Origin: an uncultured Collinsella sp.
Lineage (GTDB): Bacteria > Actinomycetota > Coriobacteriia > Coriobacteriales > Coriobacteriaceae
Assembly (NCBI GenBank): GCA_900546115.1
Contig: URBQ01000028.1
Coordinates: forward strand, 1-38,747
Direction of reading: 5' to 3'
DNA length: 38,747 nucleotides
Position 1 is the stretch's first letter. Each line of letters begins with the position of its first letter. Made by a program: the position numbers and the translations under genes. The notes beneath the pieces were generated by a model. The model did not search any database. It was given only the letters and a program-made list of their open reading frames with translations, and was not told where the DNA came from. Positions 1-8,497 of the stretch are shown here, one piece after another.

Positions 1-55
1 GGCGCCGTTGTCTTGAAGACGAAATAGTCCGTTTTCCTCCGTCCCCAAGGGATCA

Positions 56-1684
56 TTACAGTGAGTCGATAAAGCGCTGTTGGGCGGCGCGGCCGGCTTC
101 GTCCCACTTAAAGACGCCGGCGTTGTCGAGCACGTGGCCAAACACTACGCCGACTTCCTCGTGCAGGATGCCGATGGCGCTATCCGCCGTAAGCTCGTCG
201 GCGCGGCGGGCATAGACGTCCTCGGCCCATGCGGCATGGCTGCGGCAAAGGTCGTCGCCCTCGAGCGCACTGGCAAGGTCGTAGCTGGTATCGGCTTTGG
301 CTGCCAGCAGGTGCTCGCGGACAGCGCCGAGCTCGGGAACCAGGCGCGGCGGCAGAATGGCCAGGCCCATGACCTCGATCAGGCCGATGTTCTCCTTCTT
401 AATGTGGTGATACTCGGCATGCGGGTGGAAAACGCCCAGCGGATGCTCGTCGGTCGTGATATTGCAGCGAAGCGCCAGGTAGGCCTCGTAAATCTCGCCG
501 CCGGCGTTGCCGCGGGAGTCGACGCGGCGGATGACGGGCGTCACGGTGTTGTGCGCTACGCCGTCGGCCGTGTGCGCGATAACGCCCACAGACTCGTCGG
601 TCCACTCGCGCCAGGCGAGGATAATCTTCTCGGCAGCGTCGAGCAGCTGAGCGCGGTCATGCGAGCGCAGGCGCAGCACCGAGAGCGGCCACTGCAGCAC
701 AGTGCCGGTGACCTGGTCAAAACCGGGCACGCTAAACTGCGAGACCTCGGCGGCATGCATCATGGGGAACTCGTGCGCGCCGCCCTGGAAGTGGTCGTGC
801 GACAGAATCGAGCCGCCCACGATAGGCAGGTCGGCGTTGGAGCCGATGAAGTAATGCGGGAACAGGTCCACAAAGTCGAGCAGGCAGGTCAGGCCCTTGC
901 GGTCGACGTGCATCGGACGATGCTCGGAGCTCATGGCAATGCAATGCTCGTTAAAGTACGCGTACGGGCTGTACTGGAAACCCCAGCGCTCGCCGTTGAG
1001 CTGGATGGGGATAATGCGCAGGTTCTGGCGAGCGGGGTGAGCGCCGCCGTCGGCTGCAGCGGAGCGTCCGGGATAGCCCTCGTTTTCGATGCAGAGCTGG
1101 CAGGCGGGATACTTCTCGCCCGTGTTCTTGGCGGCACCTGCCGCGGCGATATCGCGCGGGTCCTTCTCAGGCTTGGAGAGGTTGATGGTGATCTCAAGAT
1201 CGCCCCAGTTGGTGGGGGTGCTCCATTTGATGTTGCGCGCGATGGCGGCACGGCGCACGTAGCCGGCGTCGCAGCACAGGCCGTAGAACCAGTCGGTTGC
1301 GGCGCGGGGCTCGTTGACGCCCATACGTCCGTTGAACTCCTCGTTTACAACCGAAGGCCTCGGCATGAGCGCACCCATGATGCGCATGGCGATGCGGTCG
1401 CGGCCTGACGCCGTGTCCTCGGCGGCACCGTTGGTAACGGCGGCCTCGGAAAGCGCGGCAAGCGTGCCTTCAAGATCAAAGTCGGGCAGGGTATTGGGGT
1501 GCAAGAGCGAGAGTTTCTCAACCTGGAGCGCCCAGGCCATATCGAGCGCGGGACCCGTAGCGCCGATGCACTCCAAAATGGTGTTGTATGCCCAGATGCG
1601 GTCGTCCTGTCCGATCATCGATCGGTGGATGGCGTACTCGATCAGGTTCTGCGCGGCCTCTCGCACGTCAGTCATTACAGCCAT
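56..1684 (-). CDS. galT: UDP-glucose--hexose-1-phosphate uridylyltransferase, type 2 (GalT)
   Basis: Cytoplasmic Leloir-pathway enzyme that swaps UMP between UDP-glucose and galactose-1-phosphate. The 542-residue length and the internal SHDHFQGGAHEFPM stretch are typical of the GalT form common in Firmicutes and Bifidobacteria (about 490-520 residues), not the shorter E. coli type with an HPH motif. It follows galK on the same strand. The start ATG (1684) overlaps the end of galK, and a second in-frame ATG at 1675 forms a TAATG overlap with the galK stop, so translational coupling is likely. I kept the first ATG because an AAGGGGG Shine-Dalgarno lies about 10 nt upstream of it. The operon is probably controlled by the divergent LacI regulator through operators upstream of galK. 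No galE or galM is visible in the window. Confidence 0.95.
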   Translation of the reverse strand: MAVMTDVREAAQNLIEYAIHRSMIGQDDRIWAYNTILECIGATGPALDMAWALQVEKLSLLHPNTLPDFDLEGTLAALSEAAVTNGAAEDTASGRDRIAMRIMGALMPRPSVVNEEFNGRMGVNEPRAATDWFYGLCCDAGYVRRAAIARNIKWSTPTNWGDLEITINLSKPEKDPRDIAAAGAAKNTGEKYPACQLCIENEGYPGRSAAADGGAHPARQNLRIIPIQLNGERWGFQYSPYAYFNEHCIAMSSEHRPMHVDRKGLTCLLDFVDLFPHYFIGSNADLPIVGGSILSHDHFQGGAHEFPMMHAAEVSQFSVPGFDQVTGTVLQWPLSVLRLRSHDRAQLLDAAEKIILAWREWTDESVGVIAHTADGVAHNTVTPVIRRVDSRGNAGGEIYEAYLALRCNITTDEHPLGVFHPHAEYHHIKKENIGLIEVMGLAILPPRLVPELGAVREHLLAAKADTSYDLASALEGDDLCRSHAAWAEDVYARRADELTADSAIGILHEEVGVVFGHVLDNAGVFKWDEAGRAAQQRFIDSL

Positions 1685-2880
1685 GCCGCGTAAGCCCCCT
1701 TGTCAGAGATGGCGTAGTGACGGGCAGAGCCCTCGCCCAGCCAGCCGTTCATCTTGGCAATGAAGGTGTCGACCAGATCGAGCGGCACGAAGGCCTGGAT
1801 GGTGCCACCAAAGCCGCCACCGTGGATACGGACGGCGCCGCGGCCGTCGAGCACGTGCTCGGCCAGCGCCAGGGCATACATGGAAGGCTGCTCGGAACCC
1901 AGCTTGGCAACAACATTTTGCAGGTACATGGCAGAGCTGGCGCCGGACTCGCGCGTCAGGACCAGGAACTGGTCAATGTCGCCGGCGTTGAGCGCTGCCC
2001 AGCGCTTATCGACCAGGCCGTTCTCGTACCAGTAGTGAACGGCGCGCAGGCAGGCGCGGTCGCCCAGCTTGGCGCGCAGCTCGGGGAGCTTAGCGTCAAA
2101 GTCGGCAACGTCGACCTCGCACAGGCGCGCCTTGCCAAACTCGGCGGCGACGTCCTGCATCTCGCGCGGAACGGCGGCGTAGTCGTCGGTGGCTGCCACG
2201 TGGTCGGCGCCCACTTTAACGAGCACAAGCGCATAACCGTGATCCTCAAAGTTGAGCTCGAGCTTCTGGGTCTTAGGCTGAGCCTGGTCCTCAAAGTCCA
2301 TGTAGGCGAGGCCACCCAGGCACACGGCGGCCTGGTCCATCAGACCGCAGGGCTTGCCGTAGTAGTTGTTCTCGGTGCGCTGGCTCATCTGCGCGAGCGC
2401 GACGGGCTCAATGGCGGGCGCGCCCCAGAGCGTCTCCATGGCGCGGCCGTATGCGGCCTCGACGGCAGCGGAGCTGGAAAGGCCGCCGCCCGAGGGGACG
2501 GAGCAGGTGAAGGCGAAATCGAAGCCGTGAGGCTCAACGCCAAGGGCTGCAATCTCGTGGGCCATACCGCGCACGAGGCTTGCGGACGTGCCCTTCTCGG
2601 ACTCCCGAACGTCTAGCGTGCCGAGCGCGATTTCAAACGTGGGATAGCCCTCGTCGGCTACGCGAACCTTGTTGGAATCGGTTGCCACGGCGATGCCGTC
2701 GACAGCGACATCGAGCGAGCCGGCGATAACGTGGCCACCCTCGTGGTCGGTGTGGTTGCCGCTGATCTCGGAACGGCCGGGCGCGTGTACGTAGAGCACC
2801 TGGCGGTCGCCGATGGGGCCAAACTCCTCCTCAAACAGCTTGGTAAGTGTGGCGAATGTCTTTTCGTCGGGCGTGGTCAT
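1675..2880 (-). CDS. galK: Galactokinase (GalK)
   Basis: GHMP-family kinase that phosphorylates galactose to galactose-1-phosphate in the cytoplasm. The 401-residue protein has the three family motifs: APGRSEISGNHTDHEGG near residue 33 (the galactokinase signature, usually GRxNLIGEHTDY), the ATP-binding loop PSGGGLSSSAA in the first third, and GGGFGGT near the C-terminus. The start MTTPDEK at 2880 is chosen because AAGGAAAGGA lies just upstream; a longer in-frame extension to 2967 has no ribosome site and would run over the operator region. First gene of the galK-galT operon. The signature carries S-E-I-S where N-L-I-G is more usual, a conservative variation. Confidence 0.95.
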   Translation of the reverse strand: MTTPDEKTFATLTKLFEEEFGPIGDRQVLYVHAPGRSEISGNHTDHEGGHVIAGSLDVAVDGIAVATDSNKVRVADEGYPTFEIALGTLDVRESEKGTSASLVRGMAHEIAALGVEPHGFDFAFTCSVPSGGGLSSSAAVEAAYGRAMETLWGAPAIEPVALAQMSQRTENNYYGKPCGLMDQAAVCLGGLAYMDFEDQAQPKTQKLELNFEDHGYALVLVKVGADHVAATDDYAAVPREMQDVAAEFGKARLCEVDVADFDAKLPELRAKLGDRACLRAVHYWYENGLVDKRWAALNAGDIDQFLVLTRESGASSAMYLQNVVAKLGSEQPSMYALALAEHVLDGRGAVRIHGGGFGGTIQAFVPLDLVDTFIAKMNGWLGEGSARHYAISDKGAYAAWL

Positions 2881-2920
2881 GGGAGTCCTTTCCTTGGCGC
2901 GCACGGGTGAGTTTTGCGTC

Positions 2921-2937
2921 GTTATGAGTACGTTAAC
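2921..2937. promoter_or_regulatory. Operator O1 of galKT/regulator intergenic region
   Basis: GTTATGAGTACGTTAAC. Its exact reverse complement occurs at 2990-3006. The core GAGTAC/GTTAAC is centred on CG, the geometry of LacI-family operators. It lies 41 nt upstream of the galK start. Binding by the adjacent LacI-family protein is inferred. Confidence 0.7.
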
Positions 2938-2989
2938 AACTTGTAGCGGCATGAACCAAGTGTTCACGATACCGCACGTTACGGGCTAT

Positions 2990-3006
2990 GTTAACGTACT
3001 CATAAC
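2990..3006. promoter_or_regulatory. Operator O2 of galKT/regulator intergenic region
   Basis: GTTAACGTACTCATAAC, the perfect reverse complement of O1, with centres 69 bp apart. The spacing would permit looping between two dimers of the divergent regulator. I could not place the galK -35/-10 with confidence. Confidence 0.7.
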
Positions 3007-3112
3007 ACATCGCTTGTCACTTTTTGAGAATCTGGTAATCGGTAGAAATACAGCCGTGAACGGTACTGCCGTATGGACTTATAAAGCAGAAGAGATGCAG
3101 ATAGAAAAAGTA

Positions 3113-3124
3113 GAGTACGTTAAC
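3113..3124. promoter_or_regulatory. Operator O3 upstream of the LacI-family regulator
   Basis: GAGTACGTTAAC, the same 12-bp core as O1 and O2, 94 nt before the regulator start codon. It sits just downstream of a TATAAA-like box at about 3080, so it may serve autoregulation (inferred). Confidence 0.6.
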
Positions 3125-3218
3125 ATGCGTCCGACGATAGCGGGCCTCGGCGCGGGATGTATTACTGCCCGGGCCGGCATTCACGCTATTCAGATCTCGC
3201 AAGGGTGAAGGTGATCCT

Positions 3219-4250
3219 GTGGCAAGGCGCCCGTCCAACGATACAGGTACGCGTCCGGTTTCCATGGCCGACGTCGCCCGCGCTGCTGGCGTTTCGCAGC
3301 AGACGGTTTCGCGCGTCGCCAACGGCTTGCCCAACGTTAACGAGCAGACGCGCCAGCGCGTGCAGGCCGCTATGCAAGAGCTCGGCTTTCGTCCGAGTTA
3401 TGCCGGTCGCTCGCTGCGCGATGGCCGTTACCATTCGGTCGGCCTGTGCATCAACGATGTCACCAAGTTTGGCAACCTTTCAATGATCGACGGCATCGCC
3501 AGCGCTGCTCGCGAGCGTAATTGCGCCATCACGCTGGTCGAGATGTCCAAGACCGAGGAGTTCTCGCTTGCCGAGGCAACGCGTCGTATGGCCGCATTGC
3601 CGGTGGACGGCATCATCATCGGCATGAGCCGCATGGCGCCCGATTTTGAGACGTTTGATCCACTGCCGGGCATTGGCACGGTCATCGTTACCATGTATGC
3701 GCATCCGCGCGTGACCACAGTCGATTCCGACCATTACGGCTGCTCGCTGTTGCTTATGGACCATCTGTTTGAGCTGGGGCACGAGCAGATTCGCTATATT
3801 GGCGGCCCGTCGTTCTCGGTCGACGAGCAATTTCGTCGAGCCGGTTGGCAGGATGCGCTCGAGCGTAAACACATCGAGCCGGCAGAGCCGCTCGAGGGCG
3901 ACTGGTCTGCCAACAGCGGCTACGAGGCCGGCAGGTACCTGGCCGAGCACGATCGCACCATGACGGCGATCTATGCGGCAAACGATCAGATGGCAAATGG
4001 CGCGATTGCCGCGCTGCGTGATAGCGGTCTGCGCGTGCCTGAGGACGTGAGCGTGGTAGGCGTCGATGACTCGCTCGATGATTTTGTCGCGCATAACGAG
4101 CTCACGACCGTGCGATTCGATCTACATCAGCGCGGGCGCGAGGTATTCGAGCATGCGGTTCCCGAGGCGGGTACGGCGGGCAAAACCGTTGCCATTCGTA
4201 TTCCCGGTCAGCTCATTATTCGACATAGCACGGCGATACCACGCTCATAG
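3219..4250 (+). CDS. LacI/GalR-family transcriptional regulator of the galactose operon
   Basis: 343 residues. The N-terminal helix-turn-helix (about residues 15-60) contains DVARAAGVSQQTVSRVANG, the family hallmark, followed by the hinge and a periplasmic-binding-protein-like sensor domain (late segment VPEDVSVVGVDDSLDDF). The GTG start at 3219 is supported by GAAGG about 8 nt upstream. It is divergent from galK, with three copies of one operator in between, so it most probably represses galKT in response to galactose or a derivative. A sensor-domain ligand cannot be read from sequence. Confidence 0.9.
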   Translation: MARRPSNDTGTRPVSMADVARAAGVSQQTVSRVANGLPNVNEQTRQRVQAAMQELGFRPSYAGRSLRDGRYHSVGLCINDVTKFGNLSMIDGIASAARERNCAITLVEMSKTEEFSLAEATRRMAALPVDGIIIGMSRMAPDFETFDPLPGIGTVIVTMYAHPRVTTVDSDHYGCSLLLMDHLFELGHEQIRYIGGPSFSVDEQFRRAGWQDALERKHIEPAEPLEGDWSANSGYEAGRYLAEHDRTMTAIYAANDQMANGAIAALRDSGLRVPEDVSVVGVDDSLDDFVAHNELTTVRFDLHQRGREVFEHAVPEAGTAGKTVAIRIPGQLIIRHSTAIPRS

Positions 4251-4339
4251 TTTGCGCAGGTAAACGGCGATTTATCGTATTTCAATAACAATCGGTATGG
4301 ATGCCGGCAGATAACAGCTGGGATACTACCGAGTGTTAT

Positions 4340-4363
4340 GATAGACGGGTTCTTTTGTCTATC
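4340..4363 (+). promoter_or_regulatory. Hairpin abutting the flavodiiron gene ribosome-binding site
   Basis: GATAGAC (4340-4346) pairs with GTCTATC (4357-4363), and the AGGAGG ribosome site follows directly at 4365-4370. A stem touching the Shine-Dalgarno could affect translation; no function is shown. Confidence 0.35.
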
Positions 4364-4379
4364 TAGGAGGCTTTGCCTG

Positions 4380-5540
4380 ATGGAGATCACCAAGGATATC
4401 CGCTACGTTGGCGTCGACGATCACGACATTGACCTGTTCGAGGGCCAGTACGATGTGTCCGAGAACGGTATGGCATACAACAGCTACGTTATCTTGGGCG
4501 AAAAGATTGCTGTCGCCGATTCAGTCGACGGCGGTTTTGTCGACGAGTGGCTCGGTAACATCGAAGCCGTGCTCGACGGTCGCACGCCCGATTACCTGGT
4601 CGTTCACCATATGGAGCCCGATCACTCCGCCGGCATCGCCGCCTTTATGGAGCGCTATCCCCAGGCACAGATTGTGGCCAGCATGGGCGCCTTCCGCATG
4701 ATGGTCAACTACTTTGGCACCGACTACCCCGAGCGCAAGATGGTCGTCAAAGAGGGCGACGTGCTCGATCTGGGCGGTCACAGCCTAACGTTTGTCGGCG
4801 CCCCCAACGTTCACTGGCCCGAGGTGATCTTCTCCTACGAGTCTACCGACAAGGTGCTCTTTAGTGCCGACGGCTTTGGCAAGTTTGGCGCTAACGACAT
4901 CGAGGATCCCGAGGGTTGGGCTTGCGAGGCTCGCCGCTACTACTTTGGCATCGTTGGTAAGTTCGGCAAGTTCGTGCAGGCCGTGCTCAAGAAGGCCGCT
5001 GATCTGGACATCCAGATCATCTGCCCGCTCCACGGCCCCGTGCTGACCGAGAACCTGGGCTACTACCTCGACACCTACAACACCTGGTCGAGCTATCAGC
5101 CCGAGGACGAGGGCATCACCATTGCCTACGCGAGCGTCTACGGCCATCTGAAGGCTGCCGTTGAGGAGCTTGCATCTGCGCTTGAGGCTCGCGGCCAGAA
5201 GGTTTCCGTCTTTGACCTGGCTCGCGACGACATGGCCGAGGCCGTTGAGGACGCGTTCCGCTATGACCGTCTGGTGCTCGCCTCCATCACCTATCAGGGC
5301 GAGATCTTCCCGTTTATGAGCACCTTCATCCACACGCTCGCCGAGCATGCCTACCAGAACCGCACCGTGGCGCTCGTCGAGGCCGGTTCCTGGGCACCTG
5401 CCGCCGCTAAGGTTATGACCAAGGAGCTCGAGGGTATGAAAGACATCACGCTGACGCAGAATAAGGTGACCGTCCTGGGTTCGCTCAACGACGCCTCGCG
5501 CGCTCAGATCGAGGTTCTCGCCGACGAGCTGTCCAAGTAG
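4380..5540 (+). CDS. Flavodiiron protein (FprA-family A-type flavoprotein)
   Basis: Cytoplasmic O2 and/or NO reductase used by anaerobes to remove oxidants. The 386-residue protein has the metallo-beta-lactamase-like domain with the diiron ligands HxExDH at 77-82 (HMEPDH), His145 in NVHWPE, Asp164 in FSADGFG and His218 in PLHGP. The C-terminal flavodoxin domain starts near residue 247 (IAYASVYGH). No rubredoxin or flavin-reductase extension is fused, so it is class A. The start at 4380 is fixed by AGGAGG at 4365-4370, not by the longer in-frame ATG at 4338. It is monocistronic and ends in a strong terminator. In this fermentative cell it probably protects radical enzymes such as pyruvate formate-lyase (inferred). 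O2 versus NO preference cannot be told. Confidence 0.92.
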   Translation: MEITKDIRYVGVDDHDIDLFEGQYDVSENGMAYNSYVILGEKIAVADSVDGGFVDEWLGNIEAVLDGRTPDYLVVHHMEPDHSAGIAAFMERYPQAQIVASMGAFRMMVNYFGTDYPERKMVVKEGDVLDLGGHSLTFVGAPNVHWPEVIFSYESTDKVLFSADGFGKFGANDIEDPEGWACEARRYYFGIVGKFGKFVQAVLKKAADLDIQIICPLHGPVLTENLGYYLDTYNTWSSYQPEDEGITIAYASVYGHLKAAVEELASALEARGQKVSVFDLARDDMAEAVEDAFRYDRLVLASITYQGEIFPFMSTFIHTLAEHAYQNRTVALVEAGSWAPAAAKVMTKELEGMKDITLTQNKVTVLGSLNDASRAQIEVLADELSK

Positions 5541-5563
5541 CGACACATTCACTTCTGATGCTC

Positions 5564-5597
5564 AACCACCACAAAGGAGACCTTTGTGGTGGTTTTT
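5564..5597 (+). terminator. Rho-independent terminator after the flavodiiron gene
   Basis: A 14-bp perfect stem, AACCACCACAAAGG (5564-5577) with CCTTTGTGGTGGTT (5581-5594), a 3-nt loop and a T-run to 5597. Confidence 0.9.
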
Positions 5598-5599
5598 GT

Positions 5600-6403
5600 T
5601 TAAGCGCCGGCGATGACGAGATTTGGGCGGGTGTCGTCGGCGATCTCGGCGATTGAGATGGCGACGGCGTGATCGGGGTCACGGTCCATTACGATGGCGT
5701 TGACGTCGGTCAGCTCGGCAAAGCGGTACATGCCACGTCCGTTGACCTTACTGGCGTCCATGAGGGCGACACTTTGACGAGCGGCACCGACCATAGCCGC
5801 TTTGGTCTCGGCCATCTGCGGAAAGTCGGTCGTAAAGCCGCAGCCGGGAACAAAAGCGCCAGGGCACATGACGGCAAGATCGGCGTGGACCATTTGGAGC
5901 GCCTGCATGGTAAGTGGGCCGTACAGATAGCGATGGCCTTTGCGCAGTGCCCCGCCCAGCATGACGACATCGACTAAGGGCATGCTCTCGTCGATGTAAT
6001 CGGCAATGGTAATGTCGGCCGTGATGACGGTGATGCCATCGCGCTGGTCGAGGAGCCGGACGAACTCGAGCGCTGTGGTGCCCGAGTCGACGAGCAGAGT
6101 GTCACCATTGCCGACGAGTTCAATGGCGCTTTGCGCGATGGCCTGCTTGGCGGCGACGTTGACATTGATGCGGCGATCCTGCGTGGAAACGGTCAGGCGT
6201 TTGTGGAGCGATACGGCACCGCCATGCGTGCGGCGCAGCTTGCCTGCTTCGGCGAGCGCGTCCAGGTCGGCTCGGGCGGTGACGGAGGACACGCCAAAGG
6301 TCTGGGCGATTTCTGCTACCTGCACCGAGGCATTATGATCGAGCATCTCCATGATGGCGGAACGACGCTCGTCGGCGAAAGCTCGGGTTGTTGCGTGGGC
6401 CAT
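5600..6403 (-). CDS. DeoR/GlpR-family transcriptional regulator
   Basis: 267 residues with an N-terminal DeoR winged helix (about residues 10-60) ending in RRTHGGAV, the strongest signature of the family. A C-terminal sugar-phosphate sensor domain (DeoRC) follows, with the LLVDSGTTALEF phosphate-binding segment. ATG at 6403 with GGAG about 7 nt upstream. It is divergent from a class II ketose-bisphosphate aldolase, so a sugar phosphate is the likely effector and the aldolase a likely target (inferred). The stop codon abuts the terminator of the convergent flavodiiron gene. Confidence 0.88.
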   Translation of the reverse strand: MAHATTRAFADERRSAIMEMLDHNASVQVAEIAQTFGVSSVTARADLDALAEAGKLRRTHGGAVSLHKRLTVSTQDRRINVNVAAKQAIAQSAIELVGNGDTLLVDSGTTALEFVRLLDQRDGITVITADITIADYIDESMPLVDVVMLGGALRKGHRYLYGPLTMQALQMVHADLAVMCPGAFVPGCGFTTDFPQMAETKAAMVGAARQSVALMDASKVNGRGMYRFAELTDVNAIVMDRDPDHAVAISIAEIADDTRPNLVIAGA

Positions 6404-6540
6404 ATCTGCTCCATCATCGTCTGAAATTTGCAGGAATTGTGTTGACTCTATTTTCGTTCATTTTCTTTTTGAGTAAGAAAATACCTTTCGATTACTTATC
6501 TTTTCTATAAAAGAAAGACGATCAAGGCTCAAAACTCAAT

Positions 6541-6566
6541 ATCGAACACGCGCGCTCGGGTTCGAT
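6541..6566. promoter_or_regulatory. Candidate DeoR operator between the regulator and aldolase genes
   Basis: ATCGAAC (6541-6547) and GTTCGAT (6560-6566) form a perfect inverted repeat. Related TTTCGTT and TTTCGAT words occur near 6452 and 6487 in the same AT-rich divergent region (6404-6738). GlpR/DeoR-type operators often contain TTCG-T/A-T cores, so this is a reasonable but unproven site. No clear -35/-10 pair was found for either gene. Confidence 0.35.
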
Positions 6567-6738
6567 CCCTTCCGTTTGCTTTTCAAAAATGAAGGTTGAA
6601 CCTCGCGCGATGACAATATCTCGCACGTGCAAAGCCGCTGAATTTCATACAATGAGCGCAGCAAAACGCAAGGTAAAACGCCTTGTGAACAACTACGCCC
6701 GATGTCCAGATGCGGGCGAGGGAGAGGAGCAAACGCTC

Positions 6739-7596
6739 ATGGCACTTGTTACCACCGAAAAGATGCTCAAGGACGCTCAGGCCGGCCACTACGCCGTCGG
6801 CGCGTTCAACGTCGAGAACCTCGAGTTTGTTATGGCCGTTCTGGCCGCTGCCGAGGAGACCAAGTCCCCCGTCATCATGCAGACCACCCCGGGCACCATC
6901 AAGACCGCTGGTCTGGACTACTTCTACGGCATGGTCAAGGCTGCCGCCGAGCGCGCTTCCGTGCCCGTCGCTCTGCACCTCGATCACGGCGATGGCTATG
7001 ACCGCTGCATGCAGGCTTTCCGCACTGGCTACACCTCCGTTATGATTGACGGCTCGCACGAGTCCTTCGAGGACAACATCGCCCTGACCAAGTCCGTCGC
7101 CGATGCTGGCCGCGCCATGGGCGTGCCTGTCGAGGCTGAGCTCGGCAAGGTCGGCGGCAAGGAGGACGACGGTCCCGCGGTTGAGGGCGAGAGCCCCTAC
7201 ACCGATCCTGCCGAGGCCAAGGAGTTCGTCGAGCGCACTGGCTGCACCTCCCTCGCTATTGGCGTTGGCACCAGCCACGGCGTGTACACGAGCGATCCGC
7301 ACATCGAGCAGTCCGTGGTCAAGGCCATCCGCGACGCCGTCGACGTGCCGCTGGTCCTGCACGGCACCTCCGGTGTGCCCGATGAGCAGGTTGCCGAGGC
7401 TGTGAAGAACGGCATCTGCAAGGTTAACTACGCCACCGAGCTGCGTCAGGCTTACACCAAGGGCTTCATGGCCTACATGGCCGAGAACCCCGCCTGCTTC
7501 GATCCTAAGAAGCCGGCCAAGGAGGGCATGCGCGAGATCACCGAGCTGGTTAAGATCCGCATGACCAACCTCAACTCTGTGGGCAAAGCAGAGTAA
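6739..7596 (+). CDS. Class II ketose-1,6-bisphosphate aldolase (GatY/KbaY/Fba-like)
   Basis: Zinc-dependent cleavage of fructose-1,6- or tagatose-1,6-bisphosphate to triose phosphates. The 285-residue protein shows the class II pattern: LHLDHG with zinc ligand His83, VEAELGKVGGKEDD at 131-144, His180 in GTSHGVY and His208 in VLHGTSG. The GTSHGVY and GGKEDD regions look closer to tagatose-bisphosphate aldolases (GatY/KbaY) than to typical Fba, but substrate cannot be settled by eye. The ATG at 6739 has GGAGAGGAG 9 nt upstream; an in-frame ATG 150 nt earlier has no such site. It is divergent from a DeoR regulator. A nested inverted repeat begins 34 nt after the stop. Confidence 0.9.
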   Translation: MALVTTEKMLKDAQAGHYAVGAFNVENLEFVMAVLAAAEETKSPVIMQTTPGTIKTAGLDYFYGMVKAAAERASVPVALHLDHGDGYDRCMQAFRTGYTSVMIDGSHESFEDNIALTKSVADAGRAMGVPVEAELGKVGGKEDDGPAVEGESPYTDPAEAKEFVERTGCTSLAIGVGTSHGVYTSDPHIEQSVVKAIRDAVDVPLVLHGTSGVPDEQVAEAVKNGICKVNYATELRQAYTKGFMAYMAENPACFDPKKPAKEGMREITELVKIRMTNLNSVGKAE

Positions 7597-7629
7597 CAGC
7601 AAGGGTACTCCGACTCGCTACATATCCCG

Positions 7630-7754
7630 GGGAGGGACGAGGGCTTAGTTCCCCAATCGTCCTCGGGCATGCAAAAAGCCTCGCTGCGCACTTCGTGCGG
7701 CGAGGCTTTTTGCCCCCTGCGGAAAGATTGGGGAACTAAGCCCTCGTCCCTCCC
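7630..7754 (+). repeat. Nested inverted-repeat 3'-UTR element, copy 1
   Basis: Perfect 29-bp outer arms (7630-7658 and 7726-7754) enclose a 13-bp inner stem (7672-7684 with 7700-7712) around a GC-rich TTCG loop. The unpaired joins are GTCCTCGGGCATG on the left and CCCCCTGCGGAAA on the right. Nearly the same joins occur in the copies at 24723 and 37634, although all stems differ. It starts 34 nt after the aldolase stop, in the sense orientation. The inner stem ends in TTTTT, so it may also act as a terminator here. Confidence 0.85.
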
Positions 7755-7817
7755 AGGTTGACCTACTCGAGGTCGTCGCCCTTGTGGTGTTGGGGCTGAA
7801 AGGGTGGGACGCGTGGG

Positions 7818-8441
7818 TTATTTGGTTGTTAGGGTTAGTAGGTCGTTGGGGGTTTTGAGGTTGTAGGTGGCGTTTGGGATATCTTGGTGTGATCCCCATG
7901 CTGCTCGGGCAAAACTGACCCCTGCTGAAGTTGCGCATTGTTCGTCGTAGACGGTGTCGCCAACGTAGACGACGTTGCCAGGATTCGCGCCCGCACGTCG
8001 GAGATATTCGAGCATGGGTGCGGGTGCGGGTTTATGTTCGGTTGTGTCTTCGACAAGGATGATGTGCTCAAAATACTTATCGAAACCAAGGGGTGCAATT
8101 TCTTTTGCGTATTCGTCACGCGCACGTGAGGAGACGATGCCAAGTTTGCAGCCGCTATCGGCGAGCGTTGCGATGACTTCAAGCAAACCTGGAAACACGC
8201 TGATGGTGCTTTTAAAGCTGGCGGCAACTTGGCACCAGCGATCCAACGTTGCCTGCGAGTAGATCCCAAGTTTCTCAAGGGCATCCTTGCCGGGTATGCC
8301 GAGGGCAAAGTCAAGCTCGTGTCGGGGAAGCGTTTTGCTGGTCTCTTCTTGGACAATCTGGACAAGCGATGACAGAACGCTTTCTTCTGTATCTGCCAAT
8401 GTCCCATCAACGTCAAATACGATATGGTCAAAGTGCTTCAT
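7818..8441 (-). CDS. HAD-superfamily phosphatase (phosphoglycolate phosphatase-like)
   Basis: 207 residues with all HAD motifs: I, FDVDGTLAD with nucleophile Asp10 and Asp12; II, Ser104 in GIVSSR; III, Lys137 in EHKPAP; IV, VYVGDTVYDE around Asp162. An alpha-helical cap lies between motifs I and II (subfamily IA, as in Gph and PgmB). A soluble phosphatase or phosphomutase; substrate unknown. It lies 56 nt downstream of an AraC-family gene on the same strand, so the two may be cotranscribed, and converges on the aldolase gene. Codon use is less GC-biased than in neighbouring genes. Confidence 0.85.
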   Translation of the reverse strand: MKHFDHIVFDVDGTLADTEESVLSSLVQIVQEETSKTLPRHELDFALGIPGKDALEKLGIYSQATLDRWCQVAASFKSTISVFPGLLEVIATLADSGCKLGIVSSRARDEYAKEIAPLGFDKYFEHIILVEDTTEHKPAPAPMLEYLRRAGANPGNVVYVGDTVYDEQCATSAGVSFARAAWGSHQDIPNATYNLKTPNDLLTLTTK

Positions 8442-8497
8442 ATGATTGCTCCTCTCTGTTGTTTGCCTGCAAGTTTGATGCAGTGACAGAAGAAGGG

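Noticed and set aside
80..1408. Long plus-strand open frame opposite galT
   Set aside because: It lies opposite clearly conserved galT and has a composition typical of an antisense shadow in GC-rich DNA.
6553..6572. GGTTCGATCC, a tRNA T-loop-like sequence
   Set aside because: No matching acceptor, D-arm or anticodon stem around it; it is half of a TTCGAT inverted repeat instead.
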